The translations under genes were made by a program, and so were the position numbers. The notes beneath the pieces are model-generated. The model was given only the letters and a program-made list of their open reading frames with translations. It made no database searches and was not told where the DNA came from. DNA of 64,000 nucleotides, taken from positions 1 to 64,000 of the forward strand of contig NZ_JBHLWB010000005.1 in assembly GCF_042433055.1 (NCBI RefSeq). The letters run 5' to 3'. This DNA is from Gallibacterium trehalosifermentans (GTDB taxonomy: Bacteria > Pseudomonadota > Gammaproteobacteria > Enterobacterales > Pasteurellaceae). Below are positions 54,518-63,713 of this stretch, piece by piece. Numbering within the stretch: the stretch's first letter is position 1; each line of letters begins with the position of its first letter.

Positions 54518-54802
54518 ATGATTCGATCACTTTATCAATTAACAAATAAGGGCTCGTTGCGGGCCCTTTCATTCATACTCGCTATTGTATTAACCGTTTC
54601 TATTTTTACCCACACAGAAGTTTTTGCCTTAAATTTAGGAGGCATTTCACCAATTTATACTTTACTTATTTTTTGGAGTGTAGCGACATTGTGGATTCAC
54701 GGTATTGGGTTAGAAATTTATAGTGCGATCTGGAAATTACTGTTTTTACCTCTACTAGCTTATTTCATGGCAGTGATAGCGTTAGGCATAATTTATTTTT
54801 AG
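54518..54802 (+). CDS. ybgE: cyd operon protein YbgE
   Basis: 94 residues with three membrane segments (about 16-34, 43-64, 72-93) and LYQLTNKGSLRALSFILA (in part) at the start. Ten bases after cydX. YbgE is the regular fourth gene of the cyd operon; its role is unknown. Confidence 0.85.
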   Translation: MIRSLYQLTNKGSLRALSFILAIVLTVSIFTHTEVFALNLGGISPIYTLLIFWSVATLWIHGIGLEIYSAIWKLLFLPLLAYFMAVIALGIIYF

Positions 54803-54902
54803 TGTAAAAAGAAAAAAATTATTGATGTCCTATTGCAGTTAATATTGACGTTCATTAGAATAGCGAAACTTTTTTGTTATAGAGAAAACAGATAGCAAAG
54901 TA

Positions 54903-55313
54903 ATGAATAACCGCTCTATTTTCCCAATTCGCATCTATTATGAAGATACAGATGCGGGTGGTGTTGTGTATCATGCTCGCTATCTTCATTTTTTTGAACG
55001 AGCTAGAACAGAATTCTTGAGAGAAAAAGGTGCCTCTCAAAATGAACTTATTCAACAGCAGGATATTGCTTTTGTTGTTAAAAAGATGGAACTTGATTTC
55101 CGCTACCCAGCTCGCTTAGACGATTTATTGACCGTCGAAACGACCTTAGTTGAAGTTAAAAATGCCAGTTTGATTTTTACACAAAAGTTGACTAAAGGCG
55201 ACCAACTTTATTGTTCGGCAAATGTTAGCATTGCTTGCGTAAAAATAACTCACATGAAACCCACCGCTATCCCTCAAGGAATAAAAACTTTACTCAAATA
55301 TGAAAAGCCGTAA
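54903..55313 (+). CDS. ybgC: Tol-Pal associated acyl-CoA thioesterase
   Basis: 136 residues, hot-dog fold. The catalytic motif YYEDTDAGGVVYHARYLHFFERAR (split) carries the conserved Asp and His. It hydrolyses short-chain acyl-CoA and opens the tol-pal operon. ybgC-tolQ spacing is 21 bases. Confidence 0.95.
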   Translation: MNNRSIFPIRIYYEDTDAGGVVYHARYLHFFERARTEFLREKGASQNELIQQQDIAFVVKKMELDFRYPARLDDLLTVETTLVEVKNASLIFTQKLTKGDQLYCSANVSIACVKITHMKPTAIPQGIKTLLKYEKP

Positions 55314-55334
55314 TTGGCAGTTATGGAGTGTTAA

Positions 55335-56024
55335 ATGTCTGAATTGAATTTTTTCGATTTATTTATCAAGGCAAGTATTGTTGTTCAGATAGTGATCTCA
55401 ATTTTGATCCTATTCTCAATTATCTCTTGGGCAATTATTCTGCAAAGAAGCAAAATTTTATCTCATGCGTTGAAACAATCAGTAAAATTTGAAGAGCGCT
55501 TCTGGTCCGGTGAAGATTTAACCAAAATTTATGAGGGGTTATCTAATCGTCGTGATGGCTTATCTGGTAGTGAACAAATTTTCTTCGTTGGTTATAAAGA
55601 GTTTTCTCGCTTAAAACAGGCTAATCCAAATGCTTCAGAATCTATTTTACAAGGTAGTTCAAGAGCAATGCACTTAGCAATGAACCGTGAAATTGAAGAT
55701 GTAGAAAATACTGTGCCATTCTTAGCGACAGTTGCATCAGTGAGTCCATATATTGGGTTATTTGGTACAGTATGGGGAATTATGCACGCATTTATGGCAT
55801 TAAGTAGTGTAAAACAAGCAACATTACAGATGGTTGCGCCTGGGATTGCAGAAGCGCTAATTGCAACTGCAATAGGGCTTTTTGCAGCGATTCCAGCAGT
55901 AATGGCATATAACCGTTTAAGTTTAAGAGTTAATAAACTTGAACAAAATTATGCAAATTTTATTGATGAATTTACGACAATTCTGCACCGCAAAGTATTT
56001 GGTCAAAATAATTTGCATAACTAA
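55335..56024 (+). CDS. tolQ: Tol-Pal system protein TolQ
   Basis: 229 residues, three membrane helices (about 12-36, 136-158, 168-195) as in ExbB/MotA-type proton channels. VASVSPYIGLFGTVWGIMHAF (split) lies in the second. With TolR it uses the proton motive force to energise TolA. Confidence 0.96.
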   Translation: MSELNFFDLFIKASIVVQIVISILILFSIISWAIILQRSKILSHALKQSVKFEERFWSGEDLTKIYEGLSNRRDGLSGSEQIFFVGYKEFSRLKQANPNASESILQGSSRAMHLAMNREIEDVENTVPFLATVASVSPYIGLFGTVWGIMHAFMALSSVKQATLQMVAPGIAEALIATAIGLFAAIPAVMAYNRLSLRVNKLEQNYANFIDEFTTILHRKVFGQNNLHN

Positions 56025-56054
56025 CTGATGAAGTCATAAAACAAAGAGGACACT

Positions 56055-56480
56055 ATGCAATACCGTCGTCGTCAAAATCATTCAATTAAATCAGAGATCA
56101 ATATTGTTCCATTTCTTGATGTATTGTTGGTTTTGTTATTAATTTTTATGGCTACTGCACCGATTATTAGTCAGAGTGTACAGGTTGATTTACCTGATTC
56201 TACTGATAGTCAAACGGTTTCAAATGAAGATAAAACACCTGTTATTTTAGAAGTCAATGGAACTAGTCAATATACACTTTCTATTGATGGTGTGCGAAAT
56301 GAAAATTTAACTGAAGAAATGGTTGTTCAAATGGCAAAAGAGGCTTTTGACAAAGATAATACTACATTATTTTTAGTTGGAGGGGCAAAGAATGCGCCAT
56401 ATGAAGAAATTATTAAAGGGCTAAATTTATTGCATACAGCAGGGATAAAAAGTGTTGGTTTGATGACTAATCCATTATAA
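56055..56480 (+). CDS. tolR: Tol-Pal system protein TolR
   Basis: 141 residues. One N-terminal helix with the proton-binding Asp in SEINIVPFLDVLLVLLLIFM (in part), then a periplasmic domain. ExbD family. It follows tolQ by 30 bases. Confidence 0.96.
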   Translation: MQYRRRQNHSIKSEINIVPFLDVLLVLLLIFMATAPIISQSVQVDLPDSTDSQTVSNEDKTPVILEVNGTSQYTLSIDGVRNENLTEEMVVQMAKEAFDKDNTTLFLVGGAKNAPYEEIIKGLNLLHTAGIKSVGLMTNPL

Positions 56481-56498
56481 GAGAATTAGGACAAAATT

Positions 56499-57620
56499 GT
56501 GCAATATAATCAGCAACAGAAATTCAAAAAAGCCGTTTTGATTTCAATTTTCCTGCATATTTTGCTTTTTATGTTGTTATTTGTTGGTTCTAGACTGGAA
56601 GAAGTTAGACCAATGGGTGGCGGCGAAGGAAATGGTGAGGTATTAGGTGCAATAATGGTTGATACAGGTGTTGCAGCTCAAGAATGGGGTAGATTACAAC
56701 AAGAGAAAAAAGGTAATCCACCATCTAAACAAGCCATTGCAGAGCAAGAAAGAGAGCAACAAAGTAAGGAACTAGCAGAGAAAGAGCGTCAAGAAGCACA
56801 AAAAGCTGCTGAGGAAGCGAAAGAAAAAGCAGAAAAAGCCGCCGCAGAGGCAAAAGCGAAAGCAGAAAAAGAGGCGAAAGTAAAGGCTGAAAAGGCAGCT
56901 GTAGAAGCAAAAGCGAAGGCAGAAAAAGAGGCGAAAGAAAAAGCGGAAAAAGCCGCCGCAGAGGCAAAAGCGAAGGCAGAAAAAGAGGCGAAAGAAAAAG
57001 CTGAAAAGGCCACCGCAGAGGCAAAAGCGAAAGCAGAAAAAGAGGCGAAAGAAAAAGCTGAAAAGGCCGCCGCAGAGGCAAAAGCGAAAGCAGAAAAAGA
57101 GGCGAAAGAAAAAGCGGAAAAGGCAGCCGCAGAAGCAAAAGCGAAGGCTAAAGCAGCGGCAGAGGCGAAAGCGGCAGCCAAAGCAAAAGCAGATGCGGAA
57201 GCAAAAGCACAACGTTTAGCGCAACAAAATGCGTTAGATGATTTCCTTAATAGCGGTGATATTGGTGGTGGAAGCAGTAGTAAAGGTAGCAATCAAAGTC
57301 GTAAAGGATCTGAGGGATCAAGTGGCGGTGGAGGTGCTGGTGAAGGTGATGTCGTAGGCGATCAATATACAGCAGTTATTAAACGCGAAATTCAACGTCG
57401 TTGGTTGAAAGATACGAGTTTTTCGAATAAAGTTTGTACAGTGCAGATAGAGTTAGCACGTGATGGAACAATTTTGAACTATCATAAAGTTTCTGGATCA
57501 GATGATATTTGTACTTCGGCATTAAGTGCGGTAGCTCGAACAAAGAAAGTACCTGCACCGCCATCTGATGCAGTATATAGAAAATATCAAAAGCCAATAA
57601 TTGACTTTAAATTAAAATAG
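56499..57620 (+). CDS. tolA: Tol-Pal system protein TolA
   Basis: 373 residues from a GTG start (TAGGA upstream). One N-terminal membrane helix (about 12-30), then a long alanine/lysine/glutamate helix (about 85-240) built of six near-identical 19-residue units, a Gly/Ser-rich linker and a C-terminal domain with paired cysteines (NKVCTVQIELARDG, DDICTSALSAV). It spans the periplasm to contact Pal/TolB. The repeat block is described separately. Confidence 0.93.
   Translation: MQYNQQQKFKKAVLISIFLHILLFMLLFVGSRLEEVRPMGGGEGNGEVLGAIMVDTGVAAQEWGRLQQEKKGNPPSKQAIAEQEREQQSKELAEKERQEAQKAAEEAKEKAEKAAAEAKAKAEKEAKVKAEKAAVEAKAKAEKEAKEKAEKAAAEAKAKAEKEAKEKAEKATAEAKAKAEKEAKEKAEKAAAEAKAKAEKEAKEKAEKAAAEAKAKAKAAAEAKAAAKAKADAEAKAQRLAQQNALDDFLNSGDIGGGSSSKGSNQSRKGSEGSSGGGGAGEGDVVGDQYTAVIKREIQRRWLKDTSFSNKVCTVQIELARDGTILNYHKVSGSDDICTSALSAVARTKKVPAPPSDAVYRKYQKPIIDFKLK
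56814..57150 (+). repeat. 57-base tandem repeats in tolA
   Basis: About six copies of a 57-base unit encoding EAKEKAEKAAAEAKAKAEK, from TolA residue 106 to about 218; copies 2 and 4 carry small changes (AKVKAEKAAVEAK; KATAEAK). In-frame gain or loss would change helix length by 19 residues without breaking the gene. Confidence 0.85.
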
Positions 57621-57643
57621 TTATGCATAGGAAGAGAATCCTT

Positions 57644-58945
57644 ATGATGAAAAAAATTATTTATACATGGATATTAGGTGTAATGTGTCTAATAATGCAA
57701 ACAGCGCAAGCATTAGCTGAAGTACGCATTGTTATTGATGAGGGAGTTGATAGTGCAAGACCTATCGCAGTTGTACCTTTTAAATGGAATGCTCCAGGTA
57801 CACCACCTGCAGATATTGCGGACATTATTTCATCTGATTTGCGTTTTAGTGGTAAATTCAATCCAATTCCAGTTGATAGAATGCCACAGCAACCTACTGC
57901 TGTGGGAGAAGTAAATGTTCAGGCTTGGTCAGCATTAGGTATTGATGCGATTGTCGTTGGGCAAGTTACGCCAGTAAATGGTAGTTTTAATATCTCTTAT
58001 CAATTAGTTGATACCGTGGGGGCTTCTGGGACACCTGGGGCGGTATTAGCACAAAATTCTTATACTGTTACGAAACAGTGGATTCGTTGGGGAGCTCATA
58101 CGGTAAGTGATCAAGTTTTTGAGAAGTTGACGGGTATCCGTGGGGCATTCAGAACAAGAATTGCTTATGTTATTCAAAATAATTCTGGTTCTTATGATTT
58201 ACAAGTATCAGATTATGATGGATATAATGCTTTTAATGTATTTCGTAGTTCACAGCCAATTATGTCGCCAGCTTGGTCGGCTGATGGTAAGAAACTTGCG
58301 TATAGTGTATTTGAAAATAGAAAATCTTTATTAGTCTTACAAGATCTTGCTAGTAAATCACGCAAAATTATTGCATCATTACCAGGACATAATGGGGCAC
58401 CGTCTTTTTCACCAGATGGTTCTCGCATTGCTTTCGCTTCTAGTGAAGATGGTGTATTAAACATTTATGTAATGGACGCAGGAGGTGGTTCACCTACTAA
58501 ATTGACCAGTGGTAGTGGTAATAATACTGAGCCAAGTTGGTCATCTGATGGTACCTCAATTATCTTTACTTCAGATAGAGGCGGTGCTCCTGCAGTTTAT
58601 ATGATGGGAGCAAATGGGGGTGGTGCGACATTAATCAGCCCTCCTGGCAATAGTTATAGCGGAGAAATGTCGCCAGATGGTCAAGAAATTGTAATGGTTA
58701 ATGGTAATAAATTGGTGAAAAAAGATTTAGAAAGTGGAAGTATTACTGCACTAACTTCAACTTTCCTAGATGAAAGCCCAAGTTTTGCACCAAATGGAAC
58801 GATGATAATTTATAGTTCTACACAAGGTGTAAGCAAGGTGTTACAATTAGTGTCCTCAGATGGACGCTTCAAAGCAAGGTTACCTGGTTCAGGGGGTGGG
58901 CAAATTAAATTCCCTGCTTGGTCGCCATATTTAACTCAAAATTAG
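57644..58945 (+). CDS. tolB: Tol-Pal translocation protein TolB
   Basis: 433 residues from ATG 57644 (GGAAGAGAATCC upstream; ATG 57647 also possible). Signal peptide to about residue 27 (QTAQALA). N-terminal alpha/beta domain, then a six-bladed beta-propeller with recurring SPAWSADGKKLAYS, APSFSPDGSRIAFAS, EPSWSSDGTSIIFTS. Binds Pal in the periplasm. Confidence 0.95.
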   Translation: MMKKIIYTWILGVMCLIMQTAQALAEVRIVIDEGVDSARPIAVVPFKWNAPGTPPADIADIISSDLRFSGKFNPIPVDRMPQQPTAVGEVNVQAWSALGIDAIVVGQVTPVNGSFNISYQLVDTVGASGTPGAVLAQNSYTVTKQWIRWGAHTVSDQVFEKLTGIRGAFRTRIAYVIQNNSGSYDLQVSDYDGYNAFNVFRSSQPIMSPAWSADGKKLAYSVFENRKSLLVLQDLASKSRKIIASLPGHNGAPSFSPDGSRIAFASSEDGVLNIYVMDAGGGSPTKLTSGSGNNTEPSWSSDGTSIIFTSDRGGAPAVYMMGANGGGATLISPPGNSYSGEMSPDGQEIVMVNGNKLVKKDLESGSITALTSTFLDESPSFAPNGTMIIYSSTQGVSKVLQLVSSDGRFKARLPGSGGGQIKFPAWSPYLTQN

Positions 58946-58954
58946 GAGAATAAA

Positions 58955-59404
58955 ATGAAAAAATTAACTAAAGTATTAATGGTTGCAGCACCAGTATTAG
59001 CGTTAGCAGCTTGTAGTAGCTCAGATAAATCAGCTGATCAAGGCAAACTATACGGTAATATGACTGCTCAAGAATTACAACAACGCTATAACACAGTATA
59101 TTTTGGTTTCGATAAATACGATATCCAACCAGAATATGCGCAATTATTAGATGCACACGCACAATACTTAACAGATTCTTCTGCTAAAGTACAAGTTGAA
59201 GGTCATACTGACCCACGTGGTACTCCAGAATATAATATTGCATTAGGTCAACGTCGTGCTGATGCAGTTAAAAACTACTTAGCTGGTAAAGGTGTTCAAG
59301 CAGGTCAATTATCAACTATTTCTTATGGTGAAGAAAAACCAGCTGTATTAGGTCATAGTGAAGCTGACTACGCTAAAGATCGTCGTGCAGTATTAGCATA
59401 CTAA
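58955..59404 (+). CDS. pal: peptidoglycan-associated lipoprotein
   Basis: 149 residues. Lipobox LAAC at about 17-20, OmpA-like domain with VYFGFDKYDIQPEYAQLLDAHA (split) and VEGHTDPRGTPEYNIALGQRRA (split) binding meso-DAP. Last gene of tol-pal and followed by a strong terminator. In H. influenzae this is P6. AGGAG precedes the ATG. Confidence 0.97.
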   Translation: MKKLTKVLMVAAPVLALAACSSSDKSADQGKLYGNMTAQELQQRYNTVYFGFDKYDIQPEYAQLLDAHAQYLTDSSAKVQVEGHTDPRGTPEYNIALGQRRADAVKNYLAGKGVQAGQLSTISYGEEKPAVLGHSEADYAKDRRAVLAY

Positions 59405-59430
59405 TTCGAACGTTTTTAGTTATTCTTTTG

Positions 59431-59460
59431 GAAAGCCTCTTTTTAGAGGCTTTCTTTTTT
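59431..59460 (+). terminator. tol-pal operon terminator
   Basis: 10-bp perfect stem GAAAGCCTCT / AGAGGCTTTC with a TTTT loop and six T. Confidence 0.93.
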
Positions 59461-59466
59461 ATGATT

Positions 59467-59877
59467 TTATGGGGTGTTTTCAGTATTCCATTGATACAAT
59501 TCTAGTGGTAAACCATCAGGATCTTTGAAAAATGTGAATTGTTTACCAGTCAACTTATCTATCCTTACTGGCTCACACACTACTTGGTGCTGTTTAAGAT
59601 ATTCAATTGTAGCATCAATATTTTCTACTTTAAATGCCAAATGTCTTAATCCACAGGCTTCAGGATTGGTTACCCTAGTGGGTGGAGTTGGAAAAGAAAA
59701 TAATTCGATCTGACTATGATCAGCAAAGCGCAAATCTAATTTATAACTATCACGATCCTCACGATAAGTTTCTGCAATAATTTTTGCGCCAAGAATATTG
59801 ACATAGAAATGTTTGGAAACCTCATAATTGGATACGATTAAGGCAATATGGTGGAAACCAATAAAGGGAGATGACAT
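59467..59877 (-). CDS. VOC-family metalloprotein (YaeR/GloA2-like)
   Basis: 136 residues. Glyoxalase/bleomycin-resistance fold: FHHIALIVSNYEVSKHFY with metal His, GLRHLAFKVENID with the second His, and FFKDPDGLPLELYQW with the metal Glu. Resembles E. coli YaeR (129). Lactoylglutathione lyase activity is possible but unproved. It lies three bases after hemA in the same direction. Confidence 0.82.
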   Translation of the reverse strand: MSSPFIGFHHIALIVSNYEVSKHFYVNILGAKIIAETYREDRDSYKLDLRFADHSQIELFSFPTPPTRVTNPEACGLRHLAFKVENIDATIEYLKQHQVVCEPVRIDKLTGKQFTFFKDPDGLPLELYQWNTENTP

Positions 59878-59880
59878 TCA

Positions 59881-61200
59881 TTACTCCTGTTTATCTTGTT
59901 CTTCTAGTCCTAACGAACGAGAAAATAGTTGTAAGCCAGTGGTTTCACCCGATTTAACCAGTTCCTGCATGACCTGTGTTGGTGTGTGCAATAAACGATT
60001 CATCAACTTATAGCTTAGTTCCTGTAATATTTTTTCGCTATCAACGCCTTGTTGTAGGGAAAGCATCGCTTTATCGAGTAATTCTAGACGAATCTGTTCT
60101 GCTTGTTGGCGATATGTTTTTATTAAATTAGATGATTGATGTAGTTTTAACCACAAAAAGAAATCAGCACATTCTTCAGTAATAATCGCTTCTGCAGCTA
60201 AAGAGGCATTTTCTCGTTGTTGTATATTGTGCTGAATAATATTTTGTAAATCATCTACGCTGTAATGATAAACTGACTCTAATTTATTGACGCTCTCTTC
60301 AACATCACGAGGAACTGCAATATCAACAATTAACATTGGATCGAATCTGCGTTGTTTTTGTGCAGATTTCACCATTTGTTCGGTGATTAAAATCTCTGAG
60401 CTACCAGTAGAAGAGATAACAATATCTGCTAGATTTAAGCCTTCTTGTAATTGATCCAATGAAAGTACATCTATTTGCCCACCAACACGTTCAGCTAAGG
60501 TTTGAGCATTTGCTACCGTACGGTTAGCAATCATAATATGTTTAGCACCGTGCTGGAGAAGATGGCGACTAACTAATTCAATAGTTTCACCTGCTCCCAC
60601 TAATAAAATACGTAAGCGTTTGAATGAATCAAAAATCTGTCTTGCTAAACTACACGCTGCATATGCTACAGAAACAGCATTTCCACCGATTTCAGTTTCG
60701 GTACGAACACGTTTTGCTGTAGAGAATGTTTTTTGGAACAAACGAGATAATTCAGTAGAAATAACAGTATTCTGTTGTTGATAAAAGATTTCACTGAATT
60801 GGTATGCTTGTTTTACTTGTCCTAGAATTTGAGGCTCACCTAAGATAAGTGAATCAAGCCCACAAGCTACTCGCATTAAATGTGTTACACATTGTTGGTT
60901 TTGCTGAATATATAATGCAGATTGTAATTCATCTAAGGTTAATTGATGTAATTGTGCAAACCATAGCTTAATATTTTCGACCCATTGCAGGTTTTGTTCA
61001 CTGCTTTCAAGTGGAGAAATTTGACGCTGATGTAGATAGATTTCAGTTCGATTACAAGTTGAAATGATAACTGCACTTTCTGCTAATTCGGATTGTAATT
61101 GCTGTAGTGCAATTTGACGTTTTTCATCATTAAAAGCGACCTTTTCGCGTAATGCGACTGTCGCTGTTTTATGGTTAATACCTAACACCAAAATTGCCAT
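59881..61200 (-). CDS. hemA: glutamyl-tRNA reductase
   Basis: 439 residues. Catalytic Cys in STCNRTEIY (about 46-54), N-terminal GINHKTA, tRNA-binding region and NADPH domain LLVGAGETIELVSRHL (in part), C-terminal dimerisation helix. It makes glutamate-1-semialdehyde, the first step of haem synthesis. This organism thus has at least the first haem-synthesis step. Confidence 0.96.
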   Translation of the reverse strand: MAILVLGINHKTATVALREKVAFNDEKRQIALQQLQSELAESAVIISTCNRTEIYLHQRQISPLESSEQNLQWVENIKLWFAQLHQLTLDELQSALYIQQNQQCVTHLMRVACGLDSLILGEPQILGQVKQAYQFSEIFYQQQNTVISTELSRLFQKTFSTAKRVRTETEIGGNAVSVAYAACSLARQIFDSFKRLRILLVGAGETIELVSRHLLQHGAKHIMIANRTVANAQTLAERVGGQIDVLSLDQLQEGLNLADIVISSTGSSEILITEQMVKSAQKQRRFDPMLIVDIAVPRDVEESVNKLESVYHYSVDDLQNIIQHNIQQRENASLAAEAIITEECADFFLWLKLHQSSNLIKTYRQQAEQIRLELLDKAMLSLQQGVDSEKILQELSYKLMNRLLHTPTQVMQELVKSGETTGLQLFSRSLGLEEQDKQE

Positions 61201-61550
61201 AAATCACTCTTATACTAGCGAAGACTTCGCTTTTCCACATAATAAAAATAAAACCATAAAAGTTTAAATAATCTGCTAACAAGTCGCAAACAAAAGACTA
61301 AATTTTTTTGATCTGAACGGAAAAGATACCTCTTTATAGTAATAAATAAAGTGGTGAGATTTTATTATATGAAAGATATTTTTCTTTTAAATAATTCTTA
61401 AAAAGAAGATTTAATTTGAAATAAATATTTGATCGGCATCTCAGTTTTGAAAAAATATTCTTTTTAAATGTAAATTAAAATCATAATATTCTTAATGTTG
61501 CTAGCTTTATTGGCAATAAATTTAAACTATTTATTCTTAGGAGGGATATT
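61201..61550. other. intergenic region between hemA and the phosphatase gene
   Basis: About 350 AT-rich bases between divergent genes. A palindrome AGCGAAG-A-CTTCGCT (61217-61231) lies 17 bases upstream of hemA and might be a regulatory site. AGGAGG before 61551 is a strong ribosome site. No gene seen. Confidence 0.5.
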
Positions 61551-62347
61551 ATGAATAAAAATATCCAAAATCGTTATACATTCTCTATTGAGCTTGTTAA
61601 ACAAGCAGGGAATATCGCTTTATCCTATTATCTCAATAGAAATGAATTAGTTATTGAATGTAAAAAAGGCGATAAGCAAGATCAGGTCAGTGTGGCAGAC
61701 AAGTCTGTAGAAACAATGCTTCGTCAAGCAATCGCTGAAAAGTTCCCAGCCGACGGCTTTCTTGGCGAAGAGTTTGGCTATGAGCGGGGGGGGGTAGTGA
61801 GTTTTGTTGGATTATCGATCCAATCGATGGAACTAGCCCTTTCTTAAATGGATTACATGCTTGGTGTATTTCGATAGCGGTATTACATAAAAATGAAATT
61901 GTTATCGGCATTGTCTTTGACCCTCTTCATAATGAATTATTTCACGCGCAATTAGGCGCAGGCGCTTATTTAAACAACACCCCTATTCAGACATTAAGTC
62001 CAGCAGAGAATGTAACCGATGGTTTAGTTGGATTAGGTGTCTCTCATCGAGTTCCGCCGAACAGTATTTTACCTTTCTTACATCAACTCTTAACAGATGG
62101 CGGTATGTATGTACGCAATGGTTCTGGCGCACTTAGTTTAGCTCAAGTTGCCGCAGGGAGATTACTTGCTTATTACGAACCTCATATGAACTGCTGGGAT
62201 AGTGCAGCAGGAATGTTATTGGTTCGTGAGGCTGGCGGTGCGGCAAATAATATTTTAGCAAATGATGGATTGTTGCAAGGGAATTTTGTCTTGGCAGCAG
62301 CGAATCAACACATTTATCAACAACTCGATTTAATGAGAACTTTATGA
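61551..62347 (+). pseudogene. inositol-monophosphatase-family gene, out of frame at a nine-G tract
   Basis: The N-terminal part reads 80 residues from ATG 61551 (AGGAGG upstream) with GEEFGYERGG, then the frame breaks at a run of nine G (61786-61794). The continuing frame encodes SEFCWIIDPIDGTSPFLNG, the catalytic metal site (DPIDGT), GSGALSLAQVAAG and NCWDSAAGMLLVREAGG, ending at TGA 62345. With seven or ten G the whole would be one ~265-residue protein of typical family length. Substrate unknown; adjacent organophosphate-type transporter suggests a sugar or inositol phosphate. It may be phase-variable rather than dead. Confidence 0.8.
61786..61794 (+). repeat. G9 homopolymer
   Basis: Nine G inside the phosphatase coding sequence. 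Such tracts slip during replication and switch genes in Haemophilus and relatives. Confidence 0.85.
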
Positions 62348-62363
62348 CTCAAGAGAGGGATCT

Positions 62364-63707
62364 ATGTCTATTTTTAATTTCTTTTCGGCTGCACCAGCAA
62401 TTCCATTAAAAAACTTATCTGATAATGCTTTTAAATCAGTACGTTGGAAAAGCTTCTGGGCATTTTCGATTGCCTATGCAACATTTTATGTGTGTCGTTT
62501 ATCTTTTAATGTGGCGAAACCAGTATTAGTCAAAGAGGGCATTGTTACACCAACGGAACTAGGTATCATCGGCGCAGCAATTTTTGTTACTTACGCTGTA
62601 GGTAAATTTGTGAATAGTGCACTTGCAGACTATTCCAATATTATGCGCTTTCTCTCCTTTGGTTTATTTATTTCCGCTGTTTGTAATTTTGCAATGGGAT
62701 TAAATACAAGTGCAATAGTATTAGCTGTCATTTGGGGCGTTAATGGCTGGTTCCAATCCATGGGCGTTGGTCCTTGTGTGGTTGCCCTTTCTCGTTGGTA
62801 TGATGACAAAGAAAGAGGTTCTTATTATGGTTATTGGTCGGTTGCACATAACGTTGGTGAAGGAATTACTTTTGTTGTTACGGCAGCAGTCATTTCTTAT
62901 TTTGGTTGGCGTTTAGGTTTTGCTTTTTCAGGTGTAGTAGGTTTATTAGGTATGCTCATTGCCGTGATGTGGATGAAAGATTCACCTGCAAGCCTAGGCT
63001 TTAAACCAATTATTCATATGAAAAATGAGGGAGAAAAACTTGATAACAAAGAGGTTTTAAAACACCAATGGGCTGTTATTAAGAATCCTGCGATTTGGTT
63101 ATTAGCGGTTGCTTCTTGTTGTATGTACATTAGTCGTTATGGCGTGAATAGTTGGGGAGTGTTTTTCCTTGAAAATGGTAAAGGTTATACGACTGTCGAA
63201 GCGGCAAGTATTATCAGTGTAAATAGTATTGTTGGTATTTTAGGGACAATCGTTTCAGGGTGGCTGTCAGATCGTTTCTTAAAAGGAAAACGTAATATGA
63301 TGACAGTTGTTGTGGCGTTGTTGAATACTCTCTCTCTTGCTGCATTCCTATTTGCTCCGCAAGGTAATGCATGGTTTTCCATCATTGCACTATCTGTATT
63401 TGGTATTACTTTAGGTATCCAGTTATGTTTCTTAGGGGGATTATTAGCAACAGATGTATCGCATAAATCGGCATCAGGTATCGCTCTTGGTATGATGGGA
63501 TTATTTGGTTATGCAGGTGCTTCCTTAGGAGAATTTTTAACTGGATTTATGATTGATAAAACAACCACAATTGTGAATGGCACAAAAGTCTATGATTTTG
63601 AAAGCCTTTCTTATTTCTGGATTGGTGCTGATTTTATGTCAGTCGTCGCTGCATTTTTATTTGCCATTTTGGTTGTTTTTCAAGAAAAGAAAGAACGTAC
63701 TAATTAG
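62364..63707 (+). CDS. MFS transporter of the organophosphate:phosphate antiporter family
   Basis: 447 residues with 12 predicted membrane helices. UhpT/GlpT/UhpC-like: YATFYVCRLSFNVAKPVLV (in part), the VNGWFQSMGVGPCVVALSRWY region with the family-specific RWYDDKERGSYYGYWS, and RYGVNSWGVFFLENGKGY (in part). It likely exchanges a phosphorylated sugar or polyol for phosphate. It is 16 bases after the phosphatase gene and probably co-transcribed with it, so a phosphorylated solute and its phosphatase are made together when the G tract is in frame. Confidence 0.88.
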   Translation: MSIFNFFSAAPAIPLKNLSDNAFKSVRWKSFWAFSIAYATFYVCRLSFNVAKPVLVKEGIVTPTELGIIGAAIFVTYAVGKFVNSALADYSNIMRFLSFGLFISAVCNFAMGLNTSAIVLAVIWGVNGWFQSMGVGPCVVALSRWYDDKERGSYYGYWSVAHNVGEGITFVVTAAVISYFGWRLGFAFSGVVGLLGMLIAVMWMKDSPASLGFKPIIHMKNEGEKLDNKEVLKHQWAVIKNPAIWLLAVASCCMYISRYGVNSWGVFFLENGKGYTTVEAASIISVNSIVGILGTIVSGWLSDRFLKGKRNMMTVVVALLNTLSLAAFLFAPQGNAWFSIIALSVFGITLGIQLCFLGGLLATDVSHKSASGIALGMMGLFGYAGASLGEFLTGFMIDKTTTIVNGTKVYDFESLSYFWIGADFMSVVAAFLFAILVVFQEKKERTN

Positions 63708-63713
63708 TTAATT

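Noticed and set aside
56814..57150. CRISPR-like periodic repeats
   Set aside because: The repeats are contiguous, in frame and code for the TolA helix; there are no unique spacers or cas genes.
56725..57292. Three overlapping minus-strand frames opposite tolA
   Set aside because: Caused by the repetitive Ala/Lys/Glu codons of tolA; products are low-complexity Leu/Phe/Ser strings.
61217..61231. Palindrome upstream of hemA as a terminator
   Set aside because: One-base loop and position upstream of the gene make a terminator unlikely; listed only as a possible regulatory site.
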